In this document: positions 9,103-19,038 of the stretch, in pieces
Numbering within the stretch: the first letter of the stretch is position 1
Layout of the letters: the number at the start of each line of letters is the position of its first letter
NCBI GenBank assembly: GCA_965200795.1
Contig: CBDAVB010000013.1
Span: forward strand, 1 to 64,000
Length of the DNA: 64,000 bases
DNA from: Parashewanella sp965200795
GTDB taxonomy: Bacteria > Pseudomonadota > Gammaproteobacteria > Enterobacterales > Shewanellaceae
Reading direction: 5' to 3'
The notes under the pieces: generated by a model
What the model was told of the DNA's origin: nothing
The model's input: the letters and a program-made list of their open reading frames with translations, nothing else
The model's database searches: none
Program-made: the position numbers and the translations under genes

Positions 9103-12100
9103 CAGCTTTTAATTACTCCCGAATCTTTCGGTACACCAGAGTTGAGATGAATTTCCATTTGAGGATACGCTAATTCCAGATGATTATCTTTGAGTTTTTT
9201 AGTGATCTTTTTATGCAGCTCATGACGCAGCGGCCAGCGGCTTGCCATATCGGTGGCGTAGGCGCGGATCTCATAATCCTGAGTGTGTCTGCCAAAGCCT
9301 GAGAACCACACTTCAGGCTCAGGGGTTTTAAGGGTGTGCCGACACTCCTCGACAGCCTGGTACAGCGAGGCTTCAACTTTGGCCGGATCAGAATCCCTCG
9401 CTACCGATACCTGAACCGAGACACGGGTGATCGGATCCGAAAGCGACCAGTTAACGAGCTGCTCGGTAATAAAGGCTTTATTGGGAACGATGATCTCCTT
9501 GCGGTCCCAGTCAATGATCGTCGTCGCGCGAATTTTAATTTTACTGACGGTGCCGGTTAAATCACGAATGGTGACGGTGTCGCCGATTCGCACTGGTTTC
9601 TCAAACAGGATGATCAGACCCGATATAAAGTTGGCGAAGATTTCCTGTAAGCCGAAACCTAAACCGACCGACAGAGCCGCGATAAGCCATTGCAGTTTCG
9701 ACCACTCCACTCCTAACGTATTAAAACCGATTAAGCTGCCGACAAATAGGACTAAATACCGCGTAACCGTGGTGATGGCGTATCCCGTACCCGAAGTCAG
9801 TTCAAGTCGCTGTAACAGAGTCAGCTCTAACAGACCCGGCAGATTAGTGGCTATCATCATTGAGAAAGCGAAAATGATAATCCCGTACAACACTGACTTA
9901 ATGGTGATAGGAATCGGCTGATCGATACCGTTCACGGTTGCGGTTGAGCTCCATAATGTAATGCCGTCAAAAAACGAGAACAGCGCGGTATGGGTTTGTG
10001 TCCACAGGCCGATTAAACTTACCAGTAATCCCAGTATTAACAAAGAGCGAACCAAGCCTAAAGACTGGCTGGAGATGGTTTCGAGATCCACTTGCGGTTC
10101 TTCATAAAACTCACTGCTTTCGGCCTGGGAGACGGCTTCCGCCTTTTCACGGTGAGCGAGAATTTCAGCACGCTTGGTTTTGGCCCGCTCAAAGGCAATG
10201 CGTCGTCTCTCAATCAGCATCCAGCGCTTAATGAGCTGATACAGCATCAAGAAACCCAGAGCGATGAATACCGATAACATCAGTTGCTGCATCATTTGAT
10301 AAGCCGAGAAATAGTAGCCCGCGAAAGTGAGAATTGTCGCCGCTATCGGCGCGGCGGACAGCGAACCCCATAATATTTTTTGCAGCAGTTTGGCGTTGGT
10401 TTTATCGCTTTGCTGTTTATAGTCTTTCATTAAACGGCTTAAGTGGCGTACAAGGAAGAACAGCTGCAGACAAATTAAAATAAAAGCGCCGCGTCCTAAG
10501 CCGTTTCGCAATAAAGATTCATCTATCAGCTGTGTGAAGGCCAAAGTACCGATTAAAATAATGTTGACGTAATAAAAACGCTTAATGTAACGGTAAGCAC
10601 GGGCCACCATTTCTTCCGGACGTTTAAAGTGACCGACAAGCAGGCCTTCCGGAAGGGAGAATACGTAAACTAATCGTTGCAGCAGGTAAAATAAGCCGAT
10701 CCCGAACAAGGCGCCGCCGGCGGCAAAAATAATGTTGCGTTCTGACTGCAGCATTAACACACCGGCGAGAATGACTGACGCCGGTTTAAGCAGACTGTAA
10801 CCGAGCGTGGTCAGTAAGGTTTTAAATGTCGAGCTGAATTTATCCAGCGTTACATTACCGACGTTTTCCATGTTGATCCGAAGCACGCGCCTGAAGCGTG
10901 TACGGTTGAGATCTTGGCTTACCATACAAACGGTGACAACCAGAATCCATAACAGCCAGAGGTTCTGCTGTTCCTGCCATGAGTATTTGATCTGATGCCA
11001 GGGTGCTTTCGTCACTAACCATTTTATGCCTGCGCCGACATCGATAAACCATTGTTTACCGATGGTGCCGGCATTAGGGATCCAGAATAGCTGCTCATTG
11101 AGAATGCCGGTCAGTTCCCGGTGCTGGACGATAAGCTGATTATAACTGACTTTCAGGCGGTCAAGCTCACTGAGATATTGGTCGTACTCTAACAGCAGTT
11201 TAGCCACTAACGATACTTGCGCATTCAGAAGTTTTCGCTGCTGCGGCGTAAGCGCCTGATCTGAGCTTAATCTCCGCTTATTTTTGTTTTGCTGCTGATT
11301 CAGGTTATAACGGGTTAAGCGGTTGCCGGACAATTGTGCTTTCAGCTGAGTCATATCCGGCGGTTTAGGCAGCGACTCTAAGGTTCTTAAAAAGTGCTCA
11401 CCGAAGGTTGAGTCCAGCGTGACCCAGGAAAGCTGCTCTTTGATGTTAGCCAGCTGCTTGGCTTGTAACTGATAGCGTGTTTCTGCTTTTTCCTGCTGCT
11501 TAACGGTTTGATTGATTTTATCGGTAATCTCCAGCAGCGAAGCGGCGTACGCCTGGTTTTCAGAACTTAACTGCTTAGTAATGGGATCATCAAACTTAGT
11601 TTTTATTTTTAACGTCTTAGCAATGGTTTCGGCGGTCTTTTTCTGCCGCTGCTCACTGAGTTTGTAATTCAGTGCCTCAATCAGTTTTTCTTGTTTGAGC
11701 AGTTGAGCACGGATAAGCTCCAGCTCTAGCTGGGTTAAAGTTAAGCGGGCCGGAACACTGGCAAAATCGGCTTCTAAAGTATCTATACTCTGCTGATAAA
11801 GCTGACGCCGCAACTGTTGTAACTGACTGGTCGGAGTGCCGATAGGTGCGAGCATGGTTTTTTTATGCTGATTTAAATTTTTTCGCGCGGCATTGATTTC
11901 CGACGGTAACTCGTTGCGCTTATCCAGTAATTCGGTTATGTGCTGCGATAAGTCAGATTCTTTGGCTTTTAAGTCATTCAGGACGAAGTCCGCCTGCGAC
12001 GCTTGCCGGTCAAGACTCTGAGCAGGGTTGATTGAAACTTTAGAACCGACATCAGCGATCTGCTTCTCTAAAATCGCTTTTTGCGATTCAAAGTCGGCCT

Positions 12101-12308
12101 GGATCTGTTCAAATTCTCCGGCCTGCTCGGCTAATTGACTGATGCTTCGCTCAATCGAGCTTTGCATATTGTCTTTGGAGCCGCTTTTGTCTTGCTGGCC
12201 AGAAATACTCAAAGGTTTATTTACAGCAAAAGCATGCTTGGCTTCCGCGCCGCAAAGCAACAAAAAAGAAAAAAATATAACCCGGCAGAGCCAGCGGACA
12301 CGTTTCAT
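9102..12308 (-). CDS. large MscS-superfamily mechanosensitive channel (MscK/YjeP-like)
   Basis: 1068 residues, the size of MscK (KefA) and MscM (YjeP). It begins with a signal peptide (CRVIFFSFLLLCGAEAKHAFA). A long periplasmic region of coiled coils rich in Gln/Leu follows (residues about 45-420), then roughly ten membrane segments. The C-terminal MscS pore and beta domain carries GLGFGLQEIFANFISGLIILFE, KPVRIGDTV, and DRKEIIVPNKAFI. It should open under membrane tension to release osmolytes. MscK and MscM cannot be separated from sequence alone, so no symbol is given. It is the first gene of an operon with ugpQ. Confidence 0.92.
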   Translation of the reverse strand: MKRVRWLCRVIFFSFLLLCGAEAKHAFAVNKPLSISGQQDKSGSKDNMQSSIERSISQLAEQAGEFEQIQADFESQKAILEKQIADVGSKVSINPAQSLDRQASQADFVLNDLKAKESDLSQHITELLDKRNELPSEINAARKNLNQHKKTMLAPIGTPTSQLQQLRRQLYQQSIDTLEADFASVPARLTLTQLELELIRAQLLKQEKLIEALNYKLSEQRQKKTAETIAKTLKIKTKFDDPITKQLSSENQAYAASLLEITDKINQTVKQQEKAETRYQLQAKQLANIKEQLSWVTLDSTFGEHFLRTLESLPKPPDMTQLKAQLSGNRLTRYNLNQQQNKNKRRLSSDQALTPQQRKLLNAQVSLVAKLLLEYDQYLSELDRLKVSYNQLIVQHRELTGILNEQLFWIPNAGTIGKQWFIDVGAGIKWLVTKAPWHQIKYSWQEQQNLWLLWILVVTVCMVSQDLNRTRFRRVLRINMENVGNVTLDKFSSTFKTLLTTLGYSLLKPASVILAGVLMLQSERNIIFAAGGALFGIGLFYLLQRLVYVFSLPEGLLVGHFKRPEEMVARAYRYIKRFYYVNIILIGTLAFTQLIDESLLRNGLGRGAFILICLQLFFLVRHLSRLMKDYKQQSDKTNAKLLQKILWGSLSAAPIAATILTFAGYYFSAYQMMQQLMLSVFIALGFLMLYQLIKRWMLIERRRIAFERAKTKRAEILAHREKAEAVSQAESSEFYEEPQVDLETISSQSLGLVRSLLILGLLVSLIGLWTQTHTALFSFFDGITLWSSTATVNGIDQPIPITIKSVLYGIIIFAFSMMIATNLPGLLELTLLQRLELTSGTGYAITTVTRYLVLFVGSLIGFNTLGVEWSKLQWLIAALSVGLGFGLQEIFANFISGLIILFEKPVRIGDTVTIRDLTGTVSKIKIRATTIIDWDRKEIIVPNKAFITEQLVNWSLSDPITRVSVQVSVARDSDPAKVEASLYQAVEECRHTLKTPEPEVWFSGFGRHTQDYEIRAYATDMASRWPLRHELHKKITKKLKDNHLELAYPQMEIHLNSGVPKDSGVIKS

Positions 12309-12591
12309 TTACAGCGTTTAAATTAAATACAAAAACTCCCTTAATATTAGATAAGTTAGCGTGAATTTGGTATGTCTTTTTTAAGTAAATTTTATGAAGT
12401 TTACGCCTGGTTCAAGTTCTTACTTTTACTCGATTATCAGCATCACGGTTTTGTCGAATAGGGTCGGTATTGTGAATCACCCCGGCGTTCGCGCTTTGTG
12501 ACTGTTCGGCTGATCTGTCGTGCAGCAATACATTGACCGCCGCCGCTGAATTGATAAGGCGGAGCGTTGCCTAAAAGAGCCGCGCCAAAAA

Positions 12592-14475
12592 CTAACCCGA
12601 TACTTTTGAAGAGGCCGTATCAGAAGCCTGGTGCAAGATATATCGGCCGCGGCCTTTGGCTTTAGCCTGATACATCGCCATATCGGCATTTTTCAGCAAA
12701 GCTTCAGTGGACGTTGTCGCCGCGGAGCTGATTGCTATCCCGACACTGGCGCTGGAGTAAAACATATGTTCATTCAGTGAATAGGGGCGCGACAGCAATT
12801 GTAAGACTCTATCGGCGATGTCAATGGCGTCAGCGGGTTGCTGAATACTGTCGAGTAAGATCACAAACTCATCGCCGCCTAAACGTCCCAGGGTGTCGTT
12901 TTGCCTTACGCAAAGCCTGAGCCTGTCAGCGGTTTCAATCAGAAATCTGTCACCTTCAATATGGCCGAGCGTGTCATTAATCAGCTTGAATTTATCAAGG
13001 TCGATAAACATAAGTGCGAAGGTGTCTTCTTTATGGCGCTGAATATGATTGATCGCCTGCTGCAGCCTTTCCATAAACATGGAGCGGTTAGGTAATCCAG
13101 TGAGCGGATCGTGCTTGGCTTCATAGATTAACTGTTGTTCGACTTTCTTTCGGCGAAGAATTTCTGACTCAAGCTCTTTATTTGTCTCAGCTAATTCCCT
13201 GGTTCTTTTTTCAACCTGCTTTTCCAGCGATTTATAGCTGCGGCGCATCGCATCCCGGGTTTCTTTGCGTTCAATGGCCGAAGCAATATGCTGCCCGACA
13301 AAATTGAGCAGTTCTAAGTCTTTTTCCTGGAATGTCACGTCGTTTTGATTGTGATGGACGACTAAACTGCCTCTGATTTCCTGACCTATGATGAGCGGTG
13401 CTCCCATCCACTGTTTGATTAAAGGGACGTTGAGGCAAAATTGCGTTTCTTGAAAAATGAGTTTTTTCTCCGTCATCGACAAAATGTCATCTTTAGATAG
13501 CAGAATCGGTTCTTCGATGCGCATTACATATTCGGTTAATCCGTCTTTGAACGGCCTTCCCTCATGAATGCTGACAGACGCTTCACGGGAACAGTAAAAG
13601 GGAAAAGTGAGCCAGTTGTTCTTTTTATCGTGCATGGCGATGTAGCAATGTTTGGCTTCAAGTAAATCAGACAAAATAGCGTGCAGTTCATGATAAAAAT
13701 CCTCGTCACCGACATAAGACTGGCTGAGATTAGCGATTTCGAATAATGAATTTTTCAGCTTCTCTGACTTTATCCGCTCGCTTACCTCTTGCTTGATGTC
13801 GTTGTAAGCGTCTATCAGCTCGCGCGTTCTGAGTGATATGGCTTTCTCAAGTTCTGTATGTTTTTTAAGGCGTTCGGTAACACCCGCGATATGCTGACAG
13901 ATGAAACTCAGCATTTCGATTTCTGGCTGGCCGTAGCAGTTCTCTTCGGTATAGCTTTGTACGACAATGGCACCGACCGCTTTTGAACCATGGAAAATGG
14001 GGGTGCCGAGCCATGACTTACACCCCGGTCCGACAGAAGCGATAACACCGCCTTCAATCATATTAACGATATCATTACTGTCACATAGCAGCGGCTTTCC
14101 CGTTTTTATAATATACCCAGTTAAGCCCTGCCAAAGAATTTTTGATAGCTGCTCCGGGTCATGCAGGTAAGGACAGTTGTCCTGTTCATCGACGAAAAAC
14201 GGGATTTCAATTCTATCTCCGTTTGAGGATAGCGTAGCGATAAAGAAGTTATCAGCGGGAAGAAGTTGCTTTAAGTGATCATGAACACCCTGATAAAACG
14301 TATTTAGTGATTCAGCCCGGGAAGCGATATTTGAAATGGATATCAGGGCGTCACGAGCACACTTTGCCTGCTTATATTGCAACGCAAGATCTTTTAATCG
14401 CGCAATGCGCTTTTTTAAGCGGCTTATGGTCGTGCTTCTATCAACTGCACTCGGTTTCTTGAGATCCAAATCCAT
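12592..14475 (-). CDS. diguanylate cyclase with two GAF domains
   Basis: 627 residues. Domain order: a short coiled coil (residues 10-45), a first GAF domain (about 45-205), a linker helix, a second GAF domain (about 235-400), a signalling coiled coil (410-450) and a C-terminal GGDEF domain. The active-site motif GGDEF is intact at 533-537. A product-inhibition I-site, RQND at 524-527, stands exactly five residues before it, so the enzyme should make cyclic di-GMP and be feedback-inhibited. There is no EAL domain and no membrane segment, so it is probably a cytosolic sensor. A link to the MSHA pilus, often c-di-GMP controlled, is only an inference. Confidence 0.93.
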   Translation of the reverse strand: MDLDLKKPSAVDRSTTISRLKKRIARLKDLALQYKQAKCARDALISISNIASRAESLNTFYQGVHDHLKQLLPADNFFIATLSSNGDRIEIPFFVDEQDNCPYLHDPEQLSKILWQGLTGYIIKTGKPLLCDSNDIVNMIEGGVIASVGPGCKSWLGTPIFHGSKAVGAIVVQSYTEENCYGQPEIEMLSFICQHIAGVTERLKKHTELEKAISLRTRELIDAYNDIKQEVSERIKSEKLKNSLFEIANLSQSYVGDEDFYHELHAILSDLLEAKHCYIAMHDKKNNWLTFPFYCSREASVSIHEGRPFKDGLTEYVMRIEEPILLSKDDILSMTEKKLIFQETQFCLNVPLIKQWMGAPLIIGQEIRGSLVVHHNQNDVTFQEKDLELLNFVGQHIASAIERKETRDAMRRSYKSLEKQVEKRTRELAETNKELESEILRRKKVEQQLIYEAKHDPLTGLPNRSMFMERLQQAINHIQRHKEDTFALMFIDLDKFKLINDTLGHIEGDRFLIETADRLRLCVRQNDTLGRLGGDEFVILLDSIQQPADAIDIADRVLQLLSRPYSLNEHMFYSSASVGIAISSAATTSTEALLKNADMAMYQAKAKGRGRYILHQASDTASSKVSG

Positions 14476-14608
14476 TTGTTCAAATTACTCCCGCAGCAGA
14501 AATTTTCACTTTTTCCGTAACAATAACTAGAATTAACATGATTTTTTTTATCTGCCAAGTGAAATTTTGAAGAAGAGTTGTGTAAAATTTGGCTGAAGAT
14601 GCTAAAAC

Positions 14609-14635
14609 TTGAGCAAACGAGTAAAAAAATACAAT
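14609..14635 (+). promoter_or_regulatory. possible promoter of the tRNA cluster
   Basis: TTGAGC (14609-14614) and TACAAT (14630-14635) are separated by 15 bases, which is short for sigma-70. A GC-rich stretch (gacgcggcgg) follows, as in stringently controlled stable-RNA promoters. The assignment is weak. Confidence 0.3.
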
Positions 14636-14692
14636 CAGTGCTAGACGCGGCGGTCATTTATCCCTACTATATGCCGCGCTGACCGATGATGA

Positions 14693-14769
14693 GCGCCCAT
14701 AGCTCAGTTGGATAGAGCGCACCCCTCCGGAGGGTGAGGCCGAGGGTTCGAATCCTTCTGGGCGCGCCA
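14693..14769 (+). tRNA. tRNA-Arg (CCG)
   Basis: The acceptor stem GCGCCCA/TGGGCGC, the D arm, the T arm (gggttcgaatcc) and an encoded CCA end are all present. The anticodon loop CTCCGGA gives anticodon CCG. It is the first of four tRNA genes. Confidence 0.95.
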
Positions 14770-14818
14770 TGTCTGGAAACAGAACGTGGTATTCAACAGG
14801 TCGTCAGCAAAAAAATGC

Positions 14819-14895
14819 GGTGATTGTAGCTCAGTTGGTAGAGCCCCGGATTGTGATTCCGGTTGTCGTGGGTTCGAGCCCCATCAGTCACCCCA
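14819..14895 (+). tRNA. tRNA-His (GTG)
   Basis: The anticodon loop TTGTGAT gives GTG. The extra G at position -1 (14819) faces a C discriminator base, the identity element of tRNA-His. The acceptor GTGATTG pairs with CAGTCAC with one G-T pair, and CCA is encoded. Confidence 0.95.
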
Positions 14896-14900
14896 CTTTC

Positions 14901-14977
<77 letters not shown>

Positions 14978-15022
14978 CATTCTTAAAAGCTGAAAATAAG
15001 TTTTCAGTTTTGCGACGGATTA

Positions 15023-15352
<330 letters not shown>

Positions 15353-15408
15353 AATTCCACTCCTTGGAAAATGATTAACAAAGCCCGTAATACTGAAAAC
15401 ATCAAATG

Positions 15409-15520
15409 TAAGCAGCTGACCATAAGTTTTCTGACATTTTTTTATGCCCGTCTTAACCGCGCTAAGGCGTTGCCAGATCTGAGCGCCAAAATTCCTAAGA
15501 AACTTATCGTCAGCTACTTA
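15409..15520. repeat. dispersed palindromic repeat, copy 1
   Basis: 112 bases with 21-bp terminal inverted repeats: taagcagctgaccataagttt at the left and the complement of taagtagctgacgataagttt at the right (19 of 21 match). Inside are the blocks gcccgtcttaaccgcgct and agatctgagcgcc, which recur in the inverted copy at 30899-31062. It contains no ORF. Confidence 0.85.
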
Positions 15521-15533
15521 ACTTGACGGAGTA

Positions 15534-15929
15534 CTAGTAAACTAACCAGACATCACCGTTTTCATCAATTTCTTCGGTTCCGCCGTTTTTGATGTATATT
15601 TTCTTTAATAGCTCAAGTTGTTTTTTTTCTTGATCTTCCCAAGGAAAACAACTTTCAGTTTGAACCATTCCTCTGACTCTATCGATGTCTGGCAGCTGTT
15701 TGATGGTTCTCAAAAGCTCAACAAAAACACCGACTAAACTTTTTATGCCTTTGGGTGATTTGTCGAATGTCTCAAATTCACACATGATGGCTTCCCTGTC
15801 CTCAACCCGATAAGTGATGCTCCACTTATCGGTTGTGACTGTTTTGCCTACCTCGAAAAAACTATTGCCGAAGTAGGCGGTTTCAGGTGTTAAACCTTGT
15901 TCTTCAAAGTACTTAGTAACCGGATCCAT
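15534..15929 (-). CDS. sseE: SseE-like type III secretion protein
   Basis: 131 residues, close to the length of Salmonella SPI-2 SseE. From memory of that protein, the patterns PETAYFGNS...G and YRVEDREAIMCEF correspond to its EPAYLGET and YRIEAKEMIICEF blocks. SseE-type proteins are small cytosolic partners of the translocon, possibly chaperones. It is the last gene of the operon sscA-sseC-sseD-sseE, 20 bases after sseD. It has a Shine-Dalgarno sequence (AGGCGGT) just before ATG 15929. The gene order matches SPI-2, which strengthens the call. Confidence 0.8.
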   Translation of the reverse strand: MDPVTKYFEEQGLTPETAYFGNSFFEVGKTVTTDKWSITYRVEDREAIMCEFETFDKSPKGIKSLVGVFVELLRTIKQLPDIDRVRGMVQTESCFPWEDQEKKQLELLKKIYIKNGGTEEIDENGDVWLVY

Positions 15930-15949
15930 ATTACCGCCTGAAACGTTGT

Positions 15950-16888
15950 TTAAGATTTAGCAAGTGCCGCAAGCAATGCACGGTGTAAACTGACAAGCTC
16001 GGTAAGCAGCGAGATCATATCGGATGATGTTTTCGCCGCGCGCGAGTACGCGTCATTGATATCTTTATGGAACTGCTCGGCGCTTTGTTCAATCAATCCC
16101 GCGAGGGTTCTTGTGGTATCGGCTTTCGCTGTTCCCCTGGCGCTAATCAGTGCGCCTGCCTGCTCAGAGATTTTTCCCGTGCTCTGACCGAGAATTGAAA
16201 GGGCTTCGCCGAATTTAGGGAAGATGCCGGCAAAACTGAGCACTGTACCCATGGTTCCGGCAACGATTCCCGAAATTGCCGCGGCGTAGGCGGCATTTTT
16301 CGTCTGTTTAATCGCTAATTTCTTTTGACTAACGCCGGTAACGGTAATATCCCAGGAAAGTCTGTCGAATAACTCTTTCGCTTTTTGAACAATGTTACGT
16401 AATTCCTGGAACATCACAGCCAGTTTGAACATCAGATCGTTAATTTCGGCGATGGCTGACGCGCCGTCCAGATCGCCGGCGCCGAGATTTTCGTAATCGG
16501 TTTTAAGGGCATCGAAAAAAGCACCACAATTTTTATCAAAGTCCTGTGCATCGTGCACGAATTGACTTCCCGCCCGCTGAACTGACTGGCTACCGCCGGA
16601 GTCTGATCCGCCGGTAAGCTGCAGGTATCTAGTCTGAAAACTTTGTGTGTCGCTTTCAATTTGGAGGAGCTGCCCGGTCAGCCACTCCATATCACGCAAA
16701 AATTCACTCTTACTGTCAGCGGCCGACTGACGCTGCCGGCTTTGTTGAGCTGACGGTGTTGACGCGCGGACAGACGCGCCTCTTTTGGCTTTACCTTTTC
16801 CGGTGACCGCATCATCGAGTGAGTCGGCGTTATACGCGGCGATCATCGCGGCGTCTGTTGATGAAATTTGACGAATTGGTGTTGACAT
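15950..16888 (-). CDS. sseD: type III secretion translocator, SseD/EspB class (SctB)
   Basis: 312 residues, longer than Salmonella SseD and near EspB size. The N-terminal 70 residues are Ser/Ala/Gln-rich and likely hold the secretion signal. A helical part follows, then one clear membrane segment around residues 195-225 (AAISGIVAGTMGTVLSFAGI), then a C-terminal coiled coil. These proteins insert with the SseC partner to form the pore in the host membrane. It is 34 bases after sseC, with Shine-Dalgarno GAGGT eight bases before the ATG. It is assigned partly from operon position. Confidence 0.82.
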   Translation of the reverse strand: MSTPIRQISSTDAAMIAAYNADSLDDAVTGKGKAKRGASVRASTPSAQQSRQRQSAADSKSEFLRDMEWLTGQLLQIESDTQSFQTRYLQLTGGSDSGGSQSVQRAGSQFVHDAQDFDKNCGAFFDALKTDYENLGAGDLDGASAIAEINDLMFKLAVMFQELRNIVQKAKELFDRLSWDITVTGVSQKKLAIKQTKNAAYAAAISGIVAGTMGTVLSFAGIFPKFGEALSILGQSTGKISEQAGALISARGTAKADTTRTLAGLIEQSAEQFHKDINDAYSRAAKTSSDMISLLTELVSLHRALLAALAKS

Positions 16889-16922
16889 AATCTGTTACCT
16901 CGCTTTAATTTTATCGTGTTAA

Positions 16923-18557
16923 TCATCGGGCGATATTGATCGCGACTTTGACGCTGGTCATACCGAACATCTCAATGGTATCTTTGGCGTTTTGCAAAGA
17001 TGTCGCTGACTTATTCATTACGTCCTTGATTTGCTTATTTTCTTCTTTCTTAGACTCGTCCAGTTCCTGATCCAGAAGTCCCATCAGTCCCTCCTGGAGA
17101 ACCAGTGTTTCGATTAACGCTCTGAATTTACTCTGTATCCTGACGTTAGTCCCTTTTACGACCTGCGAGCCGCCCTGTCCCGTACCGTAAACGGCGGATA
17201 AGAAACTCGCTCTAACAAATGTCTTCATGCAGGTATACATTATGCGTTTAGCAATCTTGCGTTTCATGTCGTTGATGATACGCTCAACGCTCCGCTGAAC
17301 CCCTTTCTTGGCCTGTTTAGCGGCGTCTTCCATTGACTCTTTAAGACTTTGCTTAATCACGGTTTTCATGGCGTCTTTGCCGAACGATTCGGTAATCCGC
17401 TTCCAGGCGCGTCCGAGAATTGTTTTGGTTACGGATTTAGCCGCGTTTTCCATCGTCTCCTGCGTAGCTTCACTCGTTATTTTCTGAACAACTGAGCTGC
17501 CGATTTCTTCAGCCGCCTTTTCCGCGACCTCTTCCGCGACTTCTTCGATGGTTTTCGCCGCTGTATTAACCCCTAACTCGGTCATTTCCACCGCGCCCGC
17601 CTCACCGGCTTGTGTCGCGGCTTCAGTGACCGCTTTGGTCACCGCTTCTTCCGCCAGCCGGGTCGCCGCCTCGGCCGCGCCTTTAGCCGCGCCTGTCGCG
17701 GCCTTAAACGCTAACCCCGCGCCGAATATATCCGTCGCGAGACCCACCATTTCACAACCGAGCTGAACCCAGCCGGCAACCTGAGCTATTTTGTCGCAGG
17801 CTTTGGGATTGACACCGGTAAGCTTCAACGTTTCTGCCATAGCTTTCATCAGGCCGGCAGCGCCGGCTAAGGTGTACGCGGAGCCGGCTACGATACTGGC
17901 GTAAGCGTTCGGATCCGCGCCGAAACTGGCAACGGCTTCAGCGACACCTTCAACCAGTTTGAAAAGACCGTAAGCGGCTTCGGCGGCACCGACAACCCAG
18001 TCAATGACGCAGGATATAATTCCCATTTTTCTGGCTTTTTTGGCGGCCTCGATTCTTTTTTGTAACTGCTGCTGGTATTCTTTAACTTTCTGATTGCGGA
18101 TCTCACATTGTGAGTCCGTCATTATCTGGCTGGCTTTACACTTCGCGTCAGCGGTTTGCGCAAATACGGTTAAACTTAAATTGGCGGCCATTAATAACAT
18201 TTGTCTCATGTCGCTTTTCACCAAATCCGGACCTGAACAGCGGGCGCCTTTTAACGCCTGTTTCGATTCGGGGGACTGGCTGCCCGCGTTCACACCTTCA
18301 AGACCTTTAAAAATATTTTGCAGTGAATCTTCAAATAACTGCTGATTGACAACGCGCCTTTTTTGCCGGCGTTGATTTTCTATATCTTCCTCACGGCTGA
18401 GCATCGCGGCCGTTGACTGGTTAAAATGAGGCAAAGATGTTGCCTTTTTTATCGCCAGCTGATTCGCCGCTTCTATTTCTGGATTAGTATCTGAAGTACC
18501 GACACTGTGCGGAACAGTGGTTCGGTGCATACTGGGATTAGTTTGAATTGATGGCAT
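16923..18557 (-). CDS. sseC: type III secretion translocator, SseC/YopB class (SctE)
   Basis: 544 residues from the ATG at 18557. The open frame reaches 18572, but AGGAGG lies six bases upstream of the 18557 ATG and one base after the sscA stop, which fixes the start. It has a Ser/Gln-rich N-terminus. A hydrophobic, Ala/Gly-rich central region has two predicted hairpin membrane segments (about residues 185-250 and 265-300), followed by a long amphipathic coiled coil of Ala/Glu/Lys repeats. This is the layout of the large translocation-pore subunit. Its chaperone is encoded directly upstream. Confidence 0.88.
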   Translation of the reverse strand: MPSIQTNPSMHRTTVPHSVGTSDTNPEIEAANQLAIKKATSLPHFNQSTAAMLSREEDIENQRRQKRRVVNQQLFEDSLQNIFKGLEGVNAGSQSPESKQALKGARCSGPDLVKSDMRQMLLMAANLSLTVFAQTADAKCKASQIMTDSQCEIRNQKVKEYQQQLQKRIEAAKKARKMGIISCVIDWVVGAAEAAYGLFKLVEGVAEAVASFGADPNAYASIVAGSAYTLAGAAGLMKAMAETLKLTGVNPKACDKIAQVAGWVQLGCEMVGLATDIFGAGLAFKAATGAAKGAAEAATRLAEEAVTKAVTEAATQAGEAGAVEMTELGVNTAAKTIEEVAEEVAEKAAEEIGSSVVQKITSEATQETMENAAKSVTKTILGRAWKRITESFGKDAMKTVIKQSLKESMEDAAKQAKKGVQRSVERIINDMKRKIAKRIMYTCMKTFVRASFLSAVYGTGQGGSQVVKGTNVRIQSKFRALIETLVLQEGLMGLLDQELDESKKEENKQIKDVMNKSATSLQNAKDTIEMFGMTSVKVAINIAR

Positions 18558-18558
18558 C

Positions 18559-19038
18559 TTAAGCCTCCTCACTTTCAGTGGGCAGCAGAGCTAATTGCTC
18601 TTTAGCCGAAGCTTCTACTTCTGAAAATTCGGGCCTTCCTTGTGTCCAACGTAACGAAGCATTGAAACTTTTAATTGCAAATTCTGTGTTTCCGAGAGCC
18701 CCGTAGCTCAAACCGGCATGATAGGCTGGCAGAGGGTTCTCAATTTGAAGTGTACCTGCCCGGCAAAAGCAGAAGATGGCCTCATGATGTTCATCAAGCT
18801 GCTGACACATCAAGCCGAGTGAGAAGTTGTAATCAAAATGCCAGCTGTCAATGCGCCATAAAAGATAAAAGATGTTTTTCGCACCCTGATAATCTTTGTA
18901 CGCGACCAGTTGCAACGCATATTGATAAAGATTGTCGAGATCTTTATCTTCAATATCCGTAAGCATTTTGAGAGTGCCGCCCATGTGAATGAACTTTTGC
19001 AGAGTATCAAAATCTTCATTAAACTCTTCTTGCCTCAT
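18559..19038 (-). CDS. sscA: type III secretion class II chaperone, SscA/SicA/SycD family
   Basis: 159 residues, typical of the TPR chaperones that bind translocators before export. TPR-like helices are visible as LDNLYQYALQLVAYKDYQGAKNIFYLL, DYNFSLGLMCQQLDEHHEAIFCF and PAYHAGLSYGALGNTEFAIKSF. The start has a GGAG box seven bases upstream. It is the first gene of the translocon operon, and its stop is one base from the sseC ATG, so the chaperone and its client are coupled. No needle, ATPase or export-apparatus genes lie in the window. Confidence 0.92.
   Translation of the reverse strand: MRQEEFNEDFDTLQKFIHMGGTLKMLTDIEDKDLDNLYQYALQLVAYKDYQGAKNIFYLLWRIDSWHFDYNFSLGLMCQQLDEHHEAIFCFCRAGTLQIENPLPAYHAGLSYGALGNTEFAIKSFNASLRWTQGRPEFSEVEASAKEQLALLPTESEEA

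Noticed and set aside
9427..9921. Plus-strand ORF of 164 residues opposite the MscK-like gene
   Set aside because: It is antisense to the conserved pore domain, with no family match or start signal.
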